From: a virus
Virus record (IMG/VR): IMGVR_UViG_3300029286_000109
Span: 1-39,701 of that record
Strand: one strand, 5' to 3'
Length of the DNA stretch: 39,701 nucleotides
Below are positions 1 through 6,382 of this stretch, piece by piece (position 1 is the first letter of the stretch; every line of letters begins with the position of its first letter). Under the pieces are notes generated by a model, which ran no database searches, was not told where the DNA came from, and saw nothing but the letters and a program-made list of their open reading frames with translations. The translations under genes were made by a program, and so were the position numbers.

Positions 1-96
1 TCGAGCGTGACAACGAAGGGGTATCAGCATCCCGACGATGAGACGGTGAGGCTCTCGGGGGAAGGGATACAGAAGAAGCTTGACGATGCCCGGTAA
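1..96 (+). pseudogene. Integrase 3'-end fragment (duplicated by att repeat)
   Basis: The reading frame is open from base 1 to the TAA at 94-96 and is identical to the last 31 residues of the integrase at the right end. It includes the catalytic tyrosine context TKGYQHP. No start lies in the window, so this is either the tail of a host or resident integrase used as attB, or the end of an adjacent prophage copy. As seen here it is a C-terminal fragment without a complete catalytic domain. Confidence 0.7.
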
Positions 97-144
97 TTAC
101 CCCAAAAGCCGGGTCGCGCCTTGCGCACGGATAGACTTCTGACG
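1..144. repeat. attL: Left copy of 144-bp terminal direct repeat (probable attL)
   Basis: This segment matches 39556-39699 at 142 of 144 positions. The first 126 bases are identical and the two differences fall in the last 20 bases. The repeat holds the last 31 codons and stop of the integrase plus about 48 bp downstream. Long direct repeats bounding an integrase-encoding phage are normally att sites. Crossover would fall in the identical part. An overlap from linearising a circular genome is an alternative, but the two mismatches and the different sequence immediately after the repeat argue mildly against it. Confidence 0.7.
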
Positions 145-158
145 TTCTAGGTGAAATA

Positions 159-174
159 GTACCCAAATAGGGAC
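159..174. promoter_or_regulatory. 16-bp palindromic operator-like site 2
   Basis: The sequence GTACCCAAATAGGGAC is an imperfect palindrome related to sites at 1117, 13072 and 19958 (shared form GTnCC-N6-GGnAC). It is preceded by AAATA, as are the two late sites. No clear promoter abuts it. It lies between the left att repeat and the end of the lipoprotein gene, so it could control leftward transcription toward the att junction. Confidence 0.45.
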
Positions 175-190
175 AAACGCAGCCAAGGGG

Positions 191-208
191 CAGGAATCGC
201 GGTTCCTG
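191..208 (-). terminator. Hairpin after lipoprotein gene
   Basis: Perfect 6-bp arms CAGGAA/TTCCTG are separated by six bases and lie 7 bp beyond the stop of the minus-strand lipoprotein gene. No U-tract follows on the minus strand, so this is at best a weak terminator or an mRNA-stabilising hairpin. Confidence 0.3.
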
Positions 209-214
209 GGCTTG

Positions 215-688
215 TCACCAATTGCTCGATTTTGAAGATAGTGCAGCTTCCAAATTAGAAAACATCTTTTCAGCAGCTGGCCTTAAGCATTCATTTATCG
301 TGAACTCATTGTCCAATATTTGCTGGCTGCTGTGCCCTGCCACTGAAACGACAACATAGGCGTCCTCGACGCTGGCCCTCACCTTATTATCCTTAACCTC
401 GATAGTGAGCGTAAAATGGGTATTCATTGGAACCCCCATTCCGTACTTCACCGGCATTACGGCCTTGCCAACAATTCTTCCGGTTGTCATATCCTGATAT
501 TCAATAACAGCCTTTGCCGAATTGAAGTTTTTGGCTATCCAGTCCATGCTCAATGAAAATAGAACATCTTTAGGTTTTTCAACTTCAATAATTTTTTGGA
601 TGATTCGATCTTCATAGGATACTATCCTCGGCGATGACGCACACCCCAGCAACACAACCACTAGAAAAGCTATTATTAGCTTTTTCAT
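215..688 (-). CDS. Exported lipoprotein, DUF4468-like
   Basis: A 157-residue protein with a short lysine-rich start, a hydrophobic core and a lipobox (LLGC, Cys16 followed by ASS). This predicts signal peptidase II processing and lipid anchoring. Residues about 50-110 resemble the DUF4468 (TBP-like fold) domain of bacterial lipoproteins (WIAKNFNSAKAVIEYQD, then alternating strands). A strong AGGAGG sits 11 nt upstream of the ATG. The gene is transcribed against the lytic genes at the prophage edge, the usual place for genes expressed in the lysogen. A role in lysogenic conversion or superinfection exclusion is inferred from position only. A G11 tract lies 38 bp upstream of the start codon. 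Confidence 0.8.
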   Translation of the reverse strand: MKKLIIAFLVVVLLGCASSPRIVSYEDRIIQKIIEVEKPKDVLFSLSMDWIAKNFNSAKAVIEYQDMTTGRIVGKAVMPVKYGMGVPMNTHFTLTIEVKDNKVRASVEDAYVVVSVAGHSSQQILDNEFTINECLRPAAEKMFSNLEAALSSKSSNW

Positions 689-726
689 ATATCTATTGTC
701 CTCCTAAAAACTCCTAAACCTTATTG

Positions 727-737
727 CCCCCCCCCCC
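727..737 (-). promoter_or_regulatory. Poly-G11 tract upstream of lipoprotein gene
   Basis: Eleven consecutive C on the plus strand (G11 on the coding strand of the lipoprotein gene) end 38 bp before its ATG. A -10-like AATAAG (720-725, minus strand) lies just downstream, so the tract would fall in the promoter spacer. No convincing -35 is visible. Homopolymeric G tracts in promoter spacers are known phase-variation switches in other bacteria. Tract length may also be uncertain because of sequencing. Confidence 0.45.
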
Positions 738-832
738 GAAATTCCATCCTGATACATCCTTGAACATAACTATTTTGCCATTATTATGATTTTGCGCGCC
801 AGTGATGCTCGATGGCTTCGCCAGAAAGGTGA

Positions 833-1099
833 TTACTCTCCCGCAGCCTGGCTGTTTAATTCCCCAATTCGTCTATCGAGTCCAGAAATCTTTGGAGCCT
901 TTTCATTGCGAAGCTCGACATCAATTATTTCGGATTCATAGCAGTTTGTCCCGAGCCATATCATATATGTCCAGAACTCTGATTCGTACTTATCGGCATA
1001 ATAGCCCAAGTCTTTATCCGCCATACCGCGCTGGTATAATTCATCACTGATATTGAATTTTAGTTGCCGGTTCAGCGTTACTTTCTTCTTCCTCCCCAT
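833..1099 (-). CDS. Small basic protein, possible lysogeny regulator
   Basis: An 88-residue protein beginning MGRKKKVTLNRQLKF. I chose the second in-frame ATG because a GGAGG lies 9 nt before it, whereas for the upstream ATG (1108) it directly abuts the codon. The N-terminus is highly basic and followed by LKFNISDELYQRG, which loosely resembles the strand-helix start of ribbon-helix-helix proteins. No family is recognised with confidence. It is the first gene of the leftward unit, divergent from the early operon. A good leftward promoter and palindromic operator site 1 lie just upstream. This is where a phage repressor would be expected, so it is a candidate regulator by position. Confidence 0.6.
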   Translation of the reverse strand: MGRKKKVTLNRQLKFNISDELYQRGMADKDLGYYADKYESEFWTYMIWLGTNCYESEIIDVELRNEKAPKISGLDRRIGELNSQAAGE

Positions 1100-1116
1100 T
1101 TTGTCCATCCTCCGTT

Positions 1117-1132
1117 GTCCCTATTAAGGGAC
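1117..1132. promoter_or_regulatory. 16-bp palindromic operator-like site 1
   Basis: GTCCCTATTAAGGGAC has perfect 6-bp arms around ATTA. It lies between the predicted leftward -10 (1142-1147) and the Shine-Dalgarno of the 833-1099 gene, so a bound protein would block leftward transcription. It belongs to the same motif family as sites at 159, 13072 and 19958. Confidence 0.6.
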
Positions 1133-1141
1133 TATGAACGA

Positions 1142-1170
1142 ATAATCGTCTATTTGAAAATAAAATGCAA
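1142..1170 (-). promoter_or_regulatory. Leftward promoter of the lysogeny-side genes
   Basis: On the minus strand, TTGCAT (1165-1170) is separated by 17 bp from GATTAT (1142-1147). This gives two 4-of-6 matches to sigma70 elements at ideal spacing. The start point would be near 1135, just ahead of operator site 1 and about 35 nt ahead of the start codon of the 833-1099 gene. Confidence 0.5.
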
Positions 1171-1174
1171 GTAT

Positions 1175-1229
1175 TATTTCATAAAAGTGAAATAACCACT
1201 TTACAAGTACCTATTCATCGTACTACTAT
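1175..1229 (+). promoter_or_regulatory. Rightward early promoter with overlapping inverted repeats
   Basis: TTTACA (1200-1205) and TACTAT (1224-1229) are spaced by 18 bp and would start transcription near 1236. Two overlapping inverted repeats precede or cover the -35: TATTTCA-N6-TGAAATA (1175-1194) and AAGTG-N7-CACTT (1186-1202). They are likely operators for one of the small regulators encoded on either side. Confidence 0.45.
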
Positions 1230-1236
1230 TCACGTC

Positions 1237-1407
1237 ATGGAAGCAAAAGGAAAGTACGCCGTCGCCGATATCGACGCGAAGTTAAGAAAGCGAGTGGCGA
1301 GGATCGCCAAGCGGGAGAAGCTAGGGAAGGCCGTCATGGCCGGGAAGCTCATAGAGCGTGGCCTTGCCGAGTATGAGCGGACGCTCGCCGAGGGCAAGGG
1401 CAAATGA
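1237..1407 (+). CDS. Ribbon-helix-helix (CopG/Arc-like) regulator
   Basis: A 56-residue protein starting MEAKGKYAVADI. It has the compact strand-helix-helix pattern of CopG/Arc DNA-binding proteins: a short strand, helix DAKLRKRVARIAKRE, a turn at KLGK, then helix AVMAGKLIERGLAEYER. An upstream in-frame ATG at 1165 would put the operator-like repeats inside the gene, so 1237 is preferred. No Shine-Dalgarno precedes 1237 and the predicted transcription start lies at the ATG, so the mRNA may be leaderless. It is the first gene of the rightward early operon and overlaps the next gene by ATGA. Likely a Cro-like or autoregulatory repressor (inference). Confidence 0.65.
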   Translation: MEAKGKYAVADIDAKLRKRVARIAKREKLGKAVMAGKLIERGLAEYERTLAEGKGK

Positions 1408-1742
1408 TCGACGCACGGGACAACATGGCCGGCGCCGTGAACGAGCAGGGCGCCCTTCTTCATTCCCTCGCGGAGAGTTTGCGCATCGCCCTGGGCGAGC
1501 TGACCTTAAGCCTTGCCGACATCGGACAGCGCCAGAGCGTATCCAGGACAACCCTCGCCCGCGAGCCTTGGCGGGTCCCTGGCTTTGGGGCGTCCTGCGA
1601 TGCCAGCTCTCGCCCCTGGCGCTGCTACGCCTCGACCTATGCGGCATGGATGGCGATCCCTGAGAACAAGCGCCGGACGGATTGGGATCTTCTCCCCGTG
1701 CGCGAGCGCCGGAAGGTCAGGGCAACAGCGAGGGCGGTATGA
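1404..1742 (+). CDS. Small protein with possible helix-turn-helix
   Basis: A 112-residue protein overlapping its neighbours by ATGA at both ends, which shows translational coupling. The segment SLADIGQRQSVSRTTLAREP (about 36-55) has the spacing of a helix-turn-helix. The C-terminal part (WDLLPVRERRKVRATARAV) is strongly basic. It lies between an RHH regulator and a RusA resolvase. I do not recognise a family. A DNA-binding role is inferred from the basic tail and the HTH-like stretch. Confidence 0.55.
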   Translation: MIDARDNMAGAVNEQGALLHSLAESLRIALGELTLSLADIGQRQSVSRTTLAREPWRVPGFGASCDASSRPWRCYASTYAAWMAIPENKRRTDWDLLPVRERRKVRATARAV

Positions 1743-2152
1743 GCTGGAACCTTTACGCCTGTCTGTATGCCATAGGGACACCAAAACCACAGCCGAGGGT
1801 AAAGGCCTTTTCGCGGGGCGGCCATGCCGGGGTGTACACGCCACTGACGGCGAGGGGATGGAAGGAAATTGTAATGCTCGAAGCAGCCCCGATTGCCGGC
1901 CGACAGGTCGAAGGCCCAATAGCCCTCAAGATCGGATTTATCCTCCCCCGCCCTAAAGCCCACAAGAAAGAGAATTTTGTCACCGTAAAGCCCGACCTCG
2001 ACAACCTTCTCAAGTCTACCATCGATGCCCTTACGGATCGGGGGGTATGGCGCGATGACGCGCAGGTCGCAGAGATCCACACGACCAAGCAATACGAAAC
2101 GGCCAATGTTGCCCCTGGGGCGACGATCAGTATTTACGCATGGAGGGAATGA
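1739..2152 (+). CDS. rusA: RusA-type Holliday junction resolvase
   Basis: A 137-residue endonuclease that cuts four-way junctions formed during phage recombination and replication. The RusA signature KPDLDNLLKSTIDAL gives acidic residues D86 and D88 and lysine K92. WRDDAQV supplies D107, 21 residues after D86. This matches the spacing of catalytic D70, D72, K76 and D91 in E. coli RusA. Length is typical for the family (about 120-140). The start ATG overlaps the preceding stop, and the stop overlaps the next start. Confidence 0.92.
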   Translation: MSWNLYACLYAIGTPKPQPRVKAFSRGGHAGVYTPLTARGWKEIVMLEAAPIAGRQVEGPIALKIGFILPRPKAHKKENFVTVKPDLDNLLKSTIDALTDRGVWRDDAQVAEIHTTKQYETANVAPGATISIYAWRE

Positions 2153-2775
2153 TGAACGAAGTTGATTGCCTGGAACTTATCGTCCGAAGGGCTTTATTCG
2201 AGAAGCAGCAAGCCCTCAATAAGCTCGAGATCGAAGAAAGCGGCCGTGTCGTCGCTTCACTCCAGGGGCATATCGCCGGATATAAGCAGATCGTCCTTAT
2301 CATTTCCAAGGAATTTCTATTCACCCCTGGCTATATCTCCATGCTCTTAGACAACAGCGAGAAGGATTTTTTTCTTTCTGACCTTGATGATGATTCTTTC
2401 CTTGAGCTCGCCGAGAGCGCAAAGGTTCTGATCGATTCAGAGCTTTGGACGAACGTCATGGAGATCGTTCAGGAAAGAACGGAAGAACTGAAATCCTTCC
2501 TGCTTTTCAAAGCCGAGAAGTCCCGCGATCTGGACGTCGGCCAAGGCACCTATCACGGCATGACCGTATACGAAAGTTTCTTCAAGGCTATCGACAACGA
2601 AGCGGAACGCAGGGAAAAGGAGAAGAAGGGCAAGAAAGAAGAACTGCCCTTCGATAGCGATGGTCCTGCAGGCGATCCTGGCGTGTCCTCGGAAGAACTC
2701 GGCCAGATGGATGAAGACGAGAGCGAAAGCGACGAAGCTATCGCCACAGGCAATACTGTAGCATTCACATTGTAA
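2152..2775 (+). CDS. Hypothetical early protein with acidic tail
   Basis: A 207-residue protein of unknown family. Tandem ATGs occur at 2149 and 2152 behind GGAGGG. The second has the better spacing. An N-terminal helical region (LELIVRRALFEKQQALNKLE) is followed by a central helical part. After residue 150 comes a lysine-rich segment and then a very acidic, serine-rich C-terminus (SSEELGQMDEDESESDE). Such tails suggest a disordered or protein-binding end. It lies in the early operon after rusA and is followed by an intrinsic terminator-like hairpin. Confidence 0.65.
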   Translation: MNEVDCLELIVRRALFEKQQALNKLEIEESGRVVASLQGHIAGYKQIVLIISKEFLFTPGYISMLLDNSEKDFFLSDLDDDSFLELAESAKVLIDSELWTNVMEIVQERTEELKSFLLFKAEKSRDLDVGQGTYHGMTVYESFFKAIDNEAERREKEKKGKKEELPFDSDGPAGDPGVSSEELGQMDEDESESDEAIATGNTVAFTL

Positions 2776-2780
2776 CCGCA

Positions 2781-2807
2781 AGGCCGCTCGATAGGGGCGG
2801 CCTTTTT
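2781..2807 (+). terminator. Intrinsic terminator or attenuator within early operon
   Basis: AGGCCGC (2781-2787) pairs with GCGGCCT (2797-2803), followed by a run of T. It starts 5 bp after a stop codon and precedes more early genes, so it probably reduces transcription or is overcome by antitermination. Confidence 0.6.
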
Positions 2808-2821
2808 CATTGGAGGCAGGA

Positions 2822-3010
2822 ATGGAAAAATTAAAAGCAATAATTGGCCGTATTTTCTTAGACCAGCACCCTGAGCATGACGAAACGCACTCCGCCACCC
2901 GAGAGGCCATGATGTGCCCGCCGTATCTGTGCAAGGGGGCTAATGTAAGGCTTTGCGATTCGTGCAAAGAAGCCAGGAAGCCGCTCGATGCAGTGAGGTA
3001 TGGGAAATGA
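2822..3010 (+). CDS. Small cysteine-rich protein
   Basis: A 62-residue protein starting after GGAGGCAGGA. Its C-terminal half has four cysteines in the pattern CPPYLC...CDSC, which could bind one zinc ion with the help of nearby histidines (HPEHDETH). The stop overlaps the next ATG (ATGA). Function unknown. A small zinc-binding early protein is the most that can be said. Confidence 0.55.
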   Translation: MEKLKAIIGRIFLDQHPEHDETHSATREAMMCPPYLCKGANVRLCDSCKEARKPLDAVRYGK

Positions 3011-3327
3011 ACAATCATCCTGTCACGATCAACGGCGTAAAGTATTCCCGGCTTGTCAATGCCATGAAAGCCCTCGGGATTCCGGCTTCTGAATACGATC
3101 ACCTTTATTATGCCTTATCAAAAAAGACGGCTTTCAGCCATTCGGGAATGACGATCTACTTCCGGGGCGATGAAATTTTCTCAAGGCGGTCACGCTTACG
3201 GAAGATCAGGGACGAGCTTCCCGAGATAAGGGAACGCGCCGAGCGTCGATTCGGTGACAGAAAGCCGCTCATGCGCGGGATCTGCACGAGCTTTCTGGGC
3301 GTGGACCATGGGGAGCATTGGCTTTAG
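3007..3327 (+). CDS. Hypothetical early phage protein
   Basis: A 106-residue protein whose ATG overlaps the preceding stop. The N-terminal part (PVTINGVKYSRLVNAMKALG, then a basic helix RRSRLRKIRDELPEIRERAERRF) looks like a small nucleic-acid-binding protein, and the opening resembles DNA-binding modules of homing endonuclease-type phage proteins. No catalytic motif is visible. It is cotranscribed with the antirepressor that follows. Confidence 0.55.
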   Translation: MNNHPVTINGVKYSRLVNAMKALGIPASEYDHLYYALSKKTAFSHSGMTIYFRGDEIFSRRSRLRKIRDELPEIRERAERRFGDRKPLMRGICTSFLGVDHGEHWL

Positions 3328-3350
3328 AAAAGTAGGGAGGACATAAAGTA

Positions 3351-3758
3351 ATGAACAATCAGGCAATCGCGGTACTACTCCAAAATTCGACCGCCGTCAT
3401 TGAGAGGATGCAGGCGGCGCTTCATGAATTACAGCCATACGCTGAATTCGGCATGGCTGTCATGGAGGACGAGCGATCCTTTTCCATGAACGATGCGGCC
3501 AAGTCCCTGCATGATGCGGTGAAGCGGGAAACCGGCTTCGATATGGGCCAGAAGAAAATGTTTTCCGCGCTGCGCGATATGGGAATCCTTTCAAACTACG
3601 GATCGAACTATAACGAACCCTATCAGCAATACATCAATTCCGGTTTCTTTCGCGTCACGAAGCACGAAACCGAAGTCGGCATTAAATCGGTGACAAGGAT
3701 CACCGGCAAGGGCATGGCGTGGGTGCTGCCTAAACTCTTGGAGTACTACCGTGGATAA
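3351..3758 (+). CDS. KilAC-domain antirepressor-like protein
   Basis: A 135-residue protein matching the C-terminal KilAC domain of phage antirepressors: a long helix (NSTAVIERMQAALHELQPYA), MEDERSFSMNDAAKSLHDAV, GQKKMFSALRDMGIL, then a terminal tail (VTRITGKGMAWVLPKLLEYY). Full antirepressors carry a Bro-N or Rha domain in front. Here only the KilAC part is present and the gene begins behind its own GGGAGG. It probably binds DNA in the lysis-lysogeny decision or in early gene control (inference). Confidence 0.8.
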   Translation: MNNQAIAVLLQNSTAVIERMQAALHELQPYAEFGMAVMEDERSFSMNDAAKSLHDAVKRETGFDMGQKKMFSALRDMGILSNYGSNYNEPYQQYINSGFFRVTKHETEVGIKSVTRITGKGMAWVLPKLLEYYRG

Positions 3759-4500
3759 TTACCCCGCCATCACCATAGACACCGCCGCCGACGAGCTGAA
3801 TCGCCTTCATGCAGGGATTGAGGGGAAGATGCGCTCCACCGTCCAGGACGCTATCCGCGCCGGAGAGATTCTAAGCCAGGTCAAGGAACGGCTACGGCAT
3901 GGGGATTTTTTGCCGTGGATAACTGCTAATTGCAGGTTCAGCAATAAAACCGCCGAGAAATATATAGCGGTCAATAAGTATGCCCGCAAAATCGAATCAA
4001 GTTCGAATTTGCAAGAAGCCTACGCCCAGATAGAAACCCTCGAGGCCCAGGCTAGGCAATCAGAAGAGCAGCGGGCGAGGGCTCGTATTGATGAATTCAA
4101 GCGCACAGGAACGAAGCCTGAGGGCTGGCGGCGCGGGACAGATGACAACATCGCCCAGGACGAGATAGGGCGCGATGCAAGGGTCAAGAAGATGCAGGCC
4201 GATCTACTGGCCGAGCATGAAACGCTTGAACGCTCAGCACCTAAAAAACGAATCAATATAGGCGAATCCATCCAGTCAATAAACGAGCTTGTCGGGGCGA
4301 TTGCCGAGCATACGAAAAAGCGCGTTGCCTTCAAGGAACGTATCCGCATTTCATCGGAGGGCGAAAAGGATGCTTTTATCGATGCCCTTATGGACTACCT
4401 CGACGAGCTGGACGATGACAACCGCCGAATCGAAGCCTGCTACAACATTATAAAAGTCTGCAAAAACATCGCCATTGAAATCCAGGGCTCAAACACATGA
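3751..4500 (+). CDS. DUF3102-family protein
   Basis: A 249-residue protein with a GTG start inside the end of the preceding gene, and GGAG 7 nt upstream. Residues 1-90 match the DUF3102 pattern of phage and plasmid proteins: a helix with AIRAGEILSQVKERLRHGDF, then LPWITANCRFSNKTAEKYIA with an HTH-like end. A glutamate- and arginine-rich coiled segment follows (about 90-170), then a helical C-terminus with many acidic residues. The family is thought to bind DNA. Its exact role is not established. Confidence 0.75.
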   Translation: MDNYPAITIDTAADELNRLHAGIEGKMRSTVQDAIRAGEILSQVKERLRHGDFLPWITANCRFSNKTAEKYIAVNKYARKIESSSNLQEAYAQIETLEAQARQSEEQRARARIDEFKRTGTKPEGWRRGTDDNIAQDEIGRDARVKKMQADLLAEHETLERSAPKKRINIGESIQSINELVGAIAEHTKKRVAFKERIRISSEGEKDAFIDALMDYLDELDDDNRRIEACYNIIKVCKNIAIEIQGSNT

Positions 4501-4685
4501 CCCGCCTCGACCAGGAAGCCGACATTATCTCCGCGCTCCGCGAGACTGATGGCTATTTCACGATCTATTGGGCAATGCAGACGCAGTACAGACAGGCGGC
4601 GATTGAACGACTAGAAGCCCGCGGGGTGATTGTTCCCGACATAGAACTACCCTTCCCATCTCGCCATGTAAGGATTAAAGCATGA
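4497..4685 (+). CDS. Small hypothetical protein
   Basis: A 62-residue protein with ATGA overlaps at both ends, so it is firmly embedded in the operon. The sequence (DQEADIISALRE, then IYWAMQTQYRQAAIERLEARGV) looks like a small winged-helix-type fold with a final beta hairpin ending in basic residues. No family recognised. Confidence 0.6.
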   Translation: MTRLDQEADIISALRETDGYFTIYWAMQTQYRQAAIERLEARGVIVPDIELPFPSRHVRIKA

Positions 4686-5500
4686 TAGTTGACGATTGCA
4701 CGAAGGACGTTGCGCCAAGGCATACTGTTGAGTCGCTTTATACTTTGAAACTAAGGACATTGACCAAGATCGCTGCATTTTTAGAATTGGAGGGGGAAGT
4801 CAGAGATCTGTTCCGCCAGATGGACGGCTATACTCCTTTTGATTTACAAGATCGAACACGGGCGAGCGGCGACAACAAAGACGAGCAGTGCATTGATAAA
4901 TATTGTTGGAGCTACTTAGTCAATCTTTTTCACCTTCACCGTTATATGCTTTGCACTGAGTATGAGAAGCTCAAAAATGATATCGAGAATTTTAATACTC
5001 CGATATTTTCACCAGATACTGCTCGGGCCTGGCTTGCTGGCCTTTCCGACCTCATCAATGACAACGTAAAAACCCTGATACACCAGGTATTCACTTCGAT
5101 CACCGAAGGAACCTATCACACCGGAAGCAGCTACAACGCGCCCAGGAAGAAGCGGAACAATAATGGCATCGACAAAATGTTTATCCTCAATACAGGCGAT
5201 TGGTCTTCATTGTTTGGCTATTGGTCGAATCGTCCTACAATTACCGATGACCTGGAAAAGGTCTGCTATATCATCGCTGGGCGCCCTTTGCCTGAGAGAA
5301 CTGCAAAAGAAACAATGTTTGCAAATAAGTCTCAAGCGTATGATGGTGAATTTTTCACGCTCAAAATATATCAGAACGGCAACACCCATTACACCCTGAA
5401 CGACGAGATACGCCAGAAGCTGAACCTATATGGCCCGACCGGGGCGATCATTGGGGAAGACGTGAAAATAAAAATCCTTGAGGATCGCTGGAGATGGTAG
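4682..5500 (+). CDS. DUF4942-like protein
   Basis: A 272-residue protein. The C-terminal part (EFFTLKIYQNGNTHYTLND, then RQKLNLYG) matches the end of DUF4942, a domain found in phage, plasmid and genomic-island proteins, sometimes fused to a DNA methyltransferase. Residues about 110-200 carry the helical core and a conserved-looking WLAGLSDLINDNV segment. No methyltransferase motif (DPPY or NPPF) is present, so this is a stand-alone form. It is the last gene of this overlapping block. The next 200 bp hold only a minus-strand remnant and an untranslated stretch. Confidence 0.7.
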   Translation: MIVDDCTKDVAPRHTVESLYTLKLRTLTKIAAFLELEGEVRDLFRQMDGYTPFDLQDRTRASGDNKDEQCIDKYCWSYLVNLFHLHRYMLCTEYEKLKNDIENFNTPIFSPDTARAWLAGLSDLINDNVKTLIHQVFTSITEGTYHTGSSYNAPRKKRNNNGIDKMFILNTGDWSSLFGYWSNRPTITDDLEKVCYIIAGRPLPERTAKETMFANKSQAYDGEFFTLKIYQNGNTHYTLNDEIRQKLNLYGPTGAIIGEDVKIKILEDRWRW

Positions 5501-5620
5501 CTAGGACTTCGGAAACAGCTCGGGGTGATGCTCTCGGGTATACAGGATCGCGCAGCGCCGAATATACGCCGCTACTTCCAGCCCTTCGGCCTTGGCCGCA
5601 TCTTCCATCACCTTGTCCAT
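5501..5620 (-). pseudogene. Remnant of a ribbon-helix-helix gene
   Basis: On the minus strand a 39-codon frame (MDKVMEDAAKAEGLEV, then AAYIRRCAILYTREH) ends at the TAG on 5501-5503. Its helix-turn-helix spacing is typical of CopG-like proteins. The in-frame codons just upstream encode SIRFDKD, the expected RHH strand, but a stop precedes them with no ATG, GTG or TTG between. The gene therefore appears to have lost its start. It could still be a very short protein from 5620. Confidence 0.4.
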
Positions 5621-5705
5621 GTCTTTATCGAATCGAATGCTTCTTTGTCTATTGACTAGCGGTTAAAGGTGCTTTATTATGGGTTATGCAAGGGGGAAAG
5701 AATCT

Positions 5706-5861
5706 ATGGATCAATATTTAACTAGAAAGGAAGTTGCCGAGCGCTTACGCGTAAAGCCGGAAACGGTTTCCGATTGGGTGAAGGCTGGCAAGCTCACAGC
5801 GAAGCGGATAGGGAAAAAGCTATTAATTCCCGAAAGCGCAATCAAGGAGGCGGTGAGGTGA
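5706..5861 (+). CDS. Excisionase-like HTH protein
   Basis: A 51-residue protein starting MDQYLTRKEVAERLRV behind a GGGGGAAAG element. It is a complete MerR-like winged HTH of the excisionase (HTH_17) type: YLTRKEVAERL, then VKPETVSDWVKAGKL, then a wing KRIGKKLLIPESAI. Such proteins bind att arms to direct excision or act as small regulators. It is distant from the integrase on the linear map, so an Xis role is plausible but unproven. The stop overlaps the following GTG start. Confidence 0.75.
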   Translation: MDQYLTRKEVAERLRVKPETVSDWVKAGKLTAKRIGKKLLIPESAIKEAVR

Positions 5862-6112
5862 GCGAGAATTTCGACATTGAAGGGACGTTCAAAGGAGAAC
5901 CCGGATATTACCTGTATCTGGATTTTCCCGCCGCTTCACGGCTCGAAGCAATGGTCAGAGGGCGGCACATGGTTGAGCGAAACAATCCTGGGCATGCCGT
6001 GGAAAAGCTGAAAGTAACGCCATCGACCAAGCGCATCGACGACGAAAGAAAAGAGGCAGCCAGCAAAGCCGCGCTCGCCAGCCAGTCGCTCGTGTTTGGA
6101 GCAGGCCAATAA
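5858..6112 (+). CDS. Hypothetical early protein
   Basis: An 84-residue protein with a GTG start (GTGA overlap) and AAGGAGG 7 nt upstream. It begins SENFDIEGTFKGEPGYYLYL and ends in a lysine- and alanine-rich helix. No motif was recognised. Tight overlap with both neighbours supports that it is real. Confidence 0.6.
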   Translation: MSENFDIEGTFKGEPGYYLYLDFPAASRLEAMVRGRHMVERNNPGHAVEKLKVTPSTKRIDDERKEAASKAALASQSLVFGAGQ

Positions 6113-6348
6113 TGACCCGTAAGAGGATGGAGAGGCGCCAAGGATCGGCACCTTCGGCGACCGTCAAAGAAAGCAAGCGTACCACGAAGATGGAGTTTTC
6201 TATGAACGCCAGGGGAAAGGTTCCTCTCGTCGTGGTTGCCGAGTATTCCACCCCCGAAGAATCAGCCAGAAACGCAAAAAGGGCGATTCAGCTTTTCAAG
6301 GAAATTTGCAAAGACGAAGAACTCAGCCTCGGCGACAAGCCGTTCTGA
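6112..6348 (+). CDS. Hypothetical early protein with basic N-terminus
   Basis: A 78-residue protein whose ATG overlaps the preceding TAA by one base. The first 30 residues are very basic and low in order. The rest forms a small alpha-beta unit (VPLVVVAEYSTPEESARNA, then a helix). It precedes the Sak4-like ATPase by 34 bp. Unknown function. Confidence 0.55.
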   Translation: MTRKRMERRQGSAPSATVKESKRTTKMEFSMNARGKVPLVVVAEYSTPEESARNAKRAIQLFKEICKDEELSLGDKPF

Positions 6349-6382
6349 GCATCAAACAGATCATCATTTTTTGGAGGTATTT

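Noticed and set aside
1-144. tRNA or tmRNA 3' end as att site
   Set aside because: The repeat encodes the integrase C-terminus, and no cloverleaf or CCA-proximal stem could be drawn.
1358-2106. Several long overlapping frames on both strands around the HTH and rusA genes
   Set aside because: High GC keeps alternative frames open. Only the frames with ATGA coupling and RusA or RHH motifs are credible.
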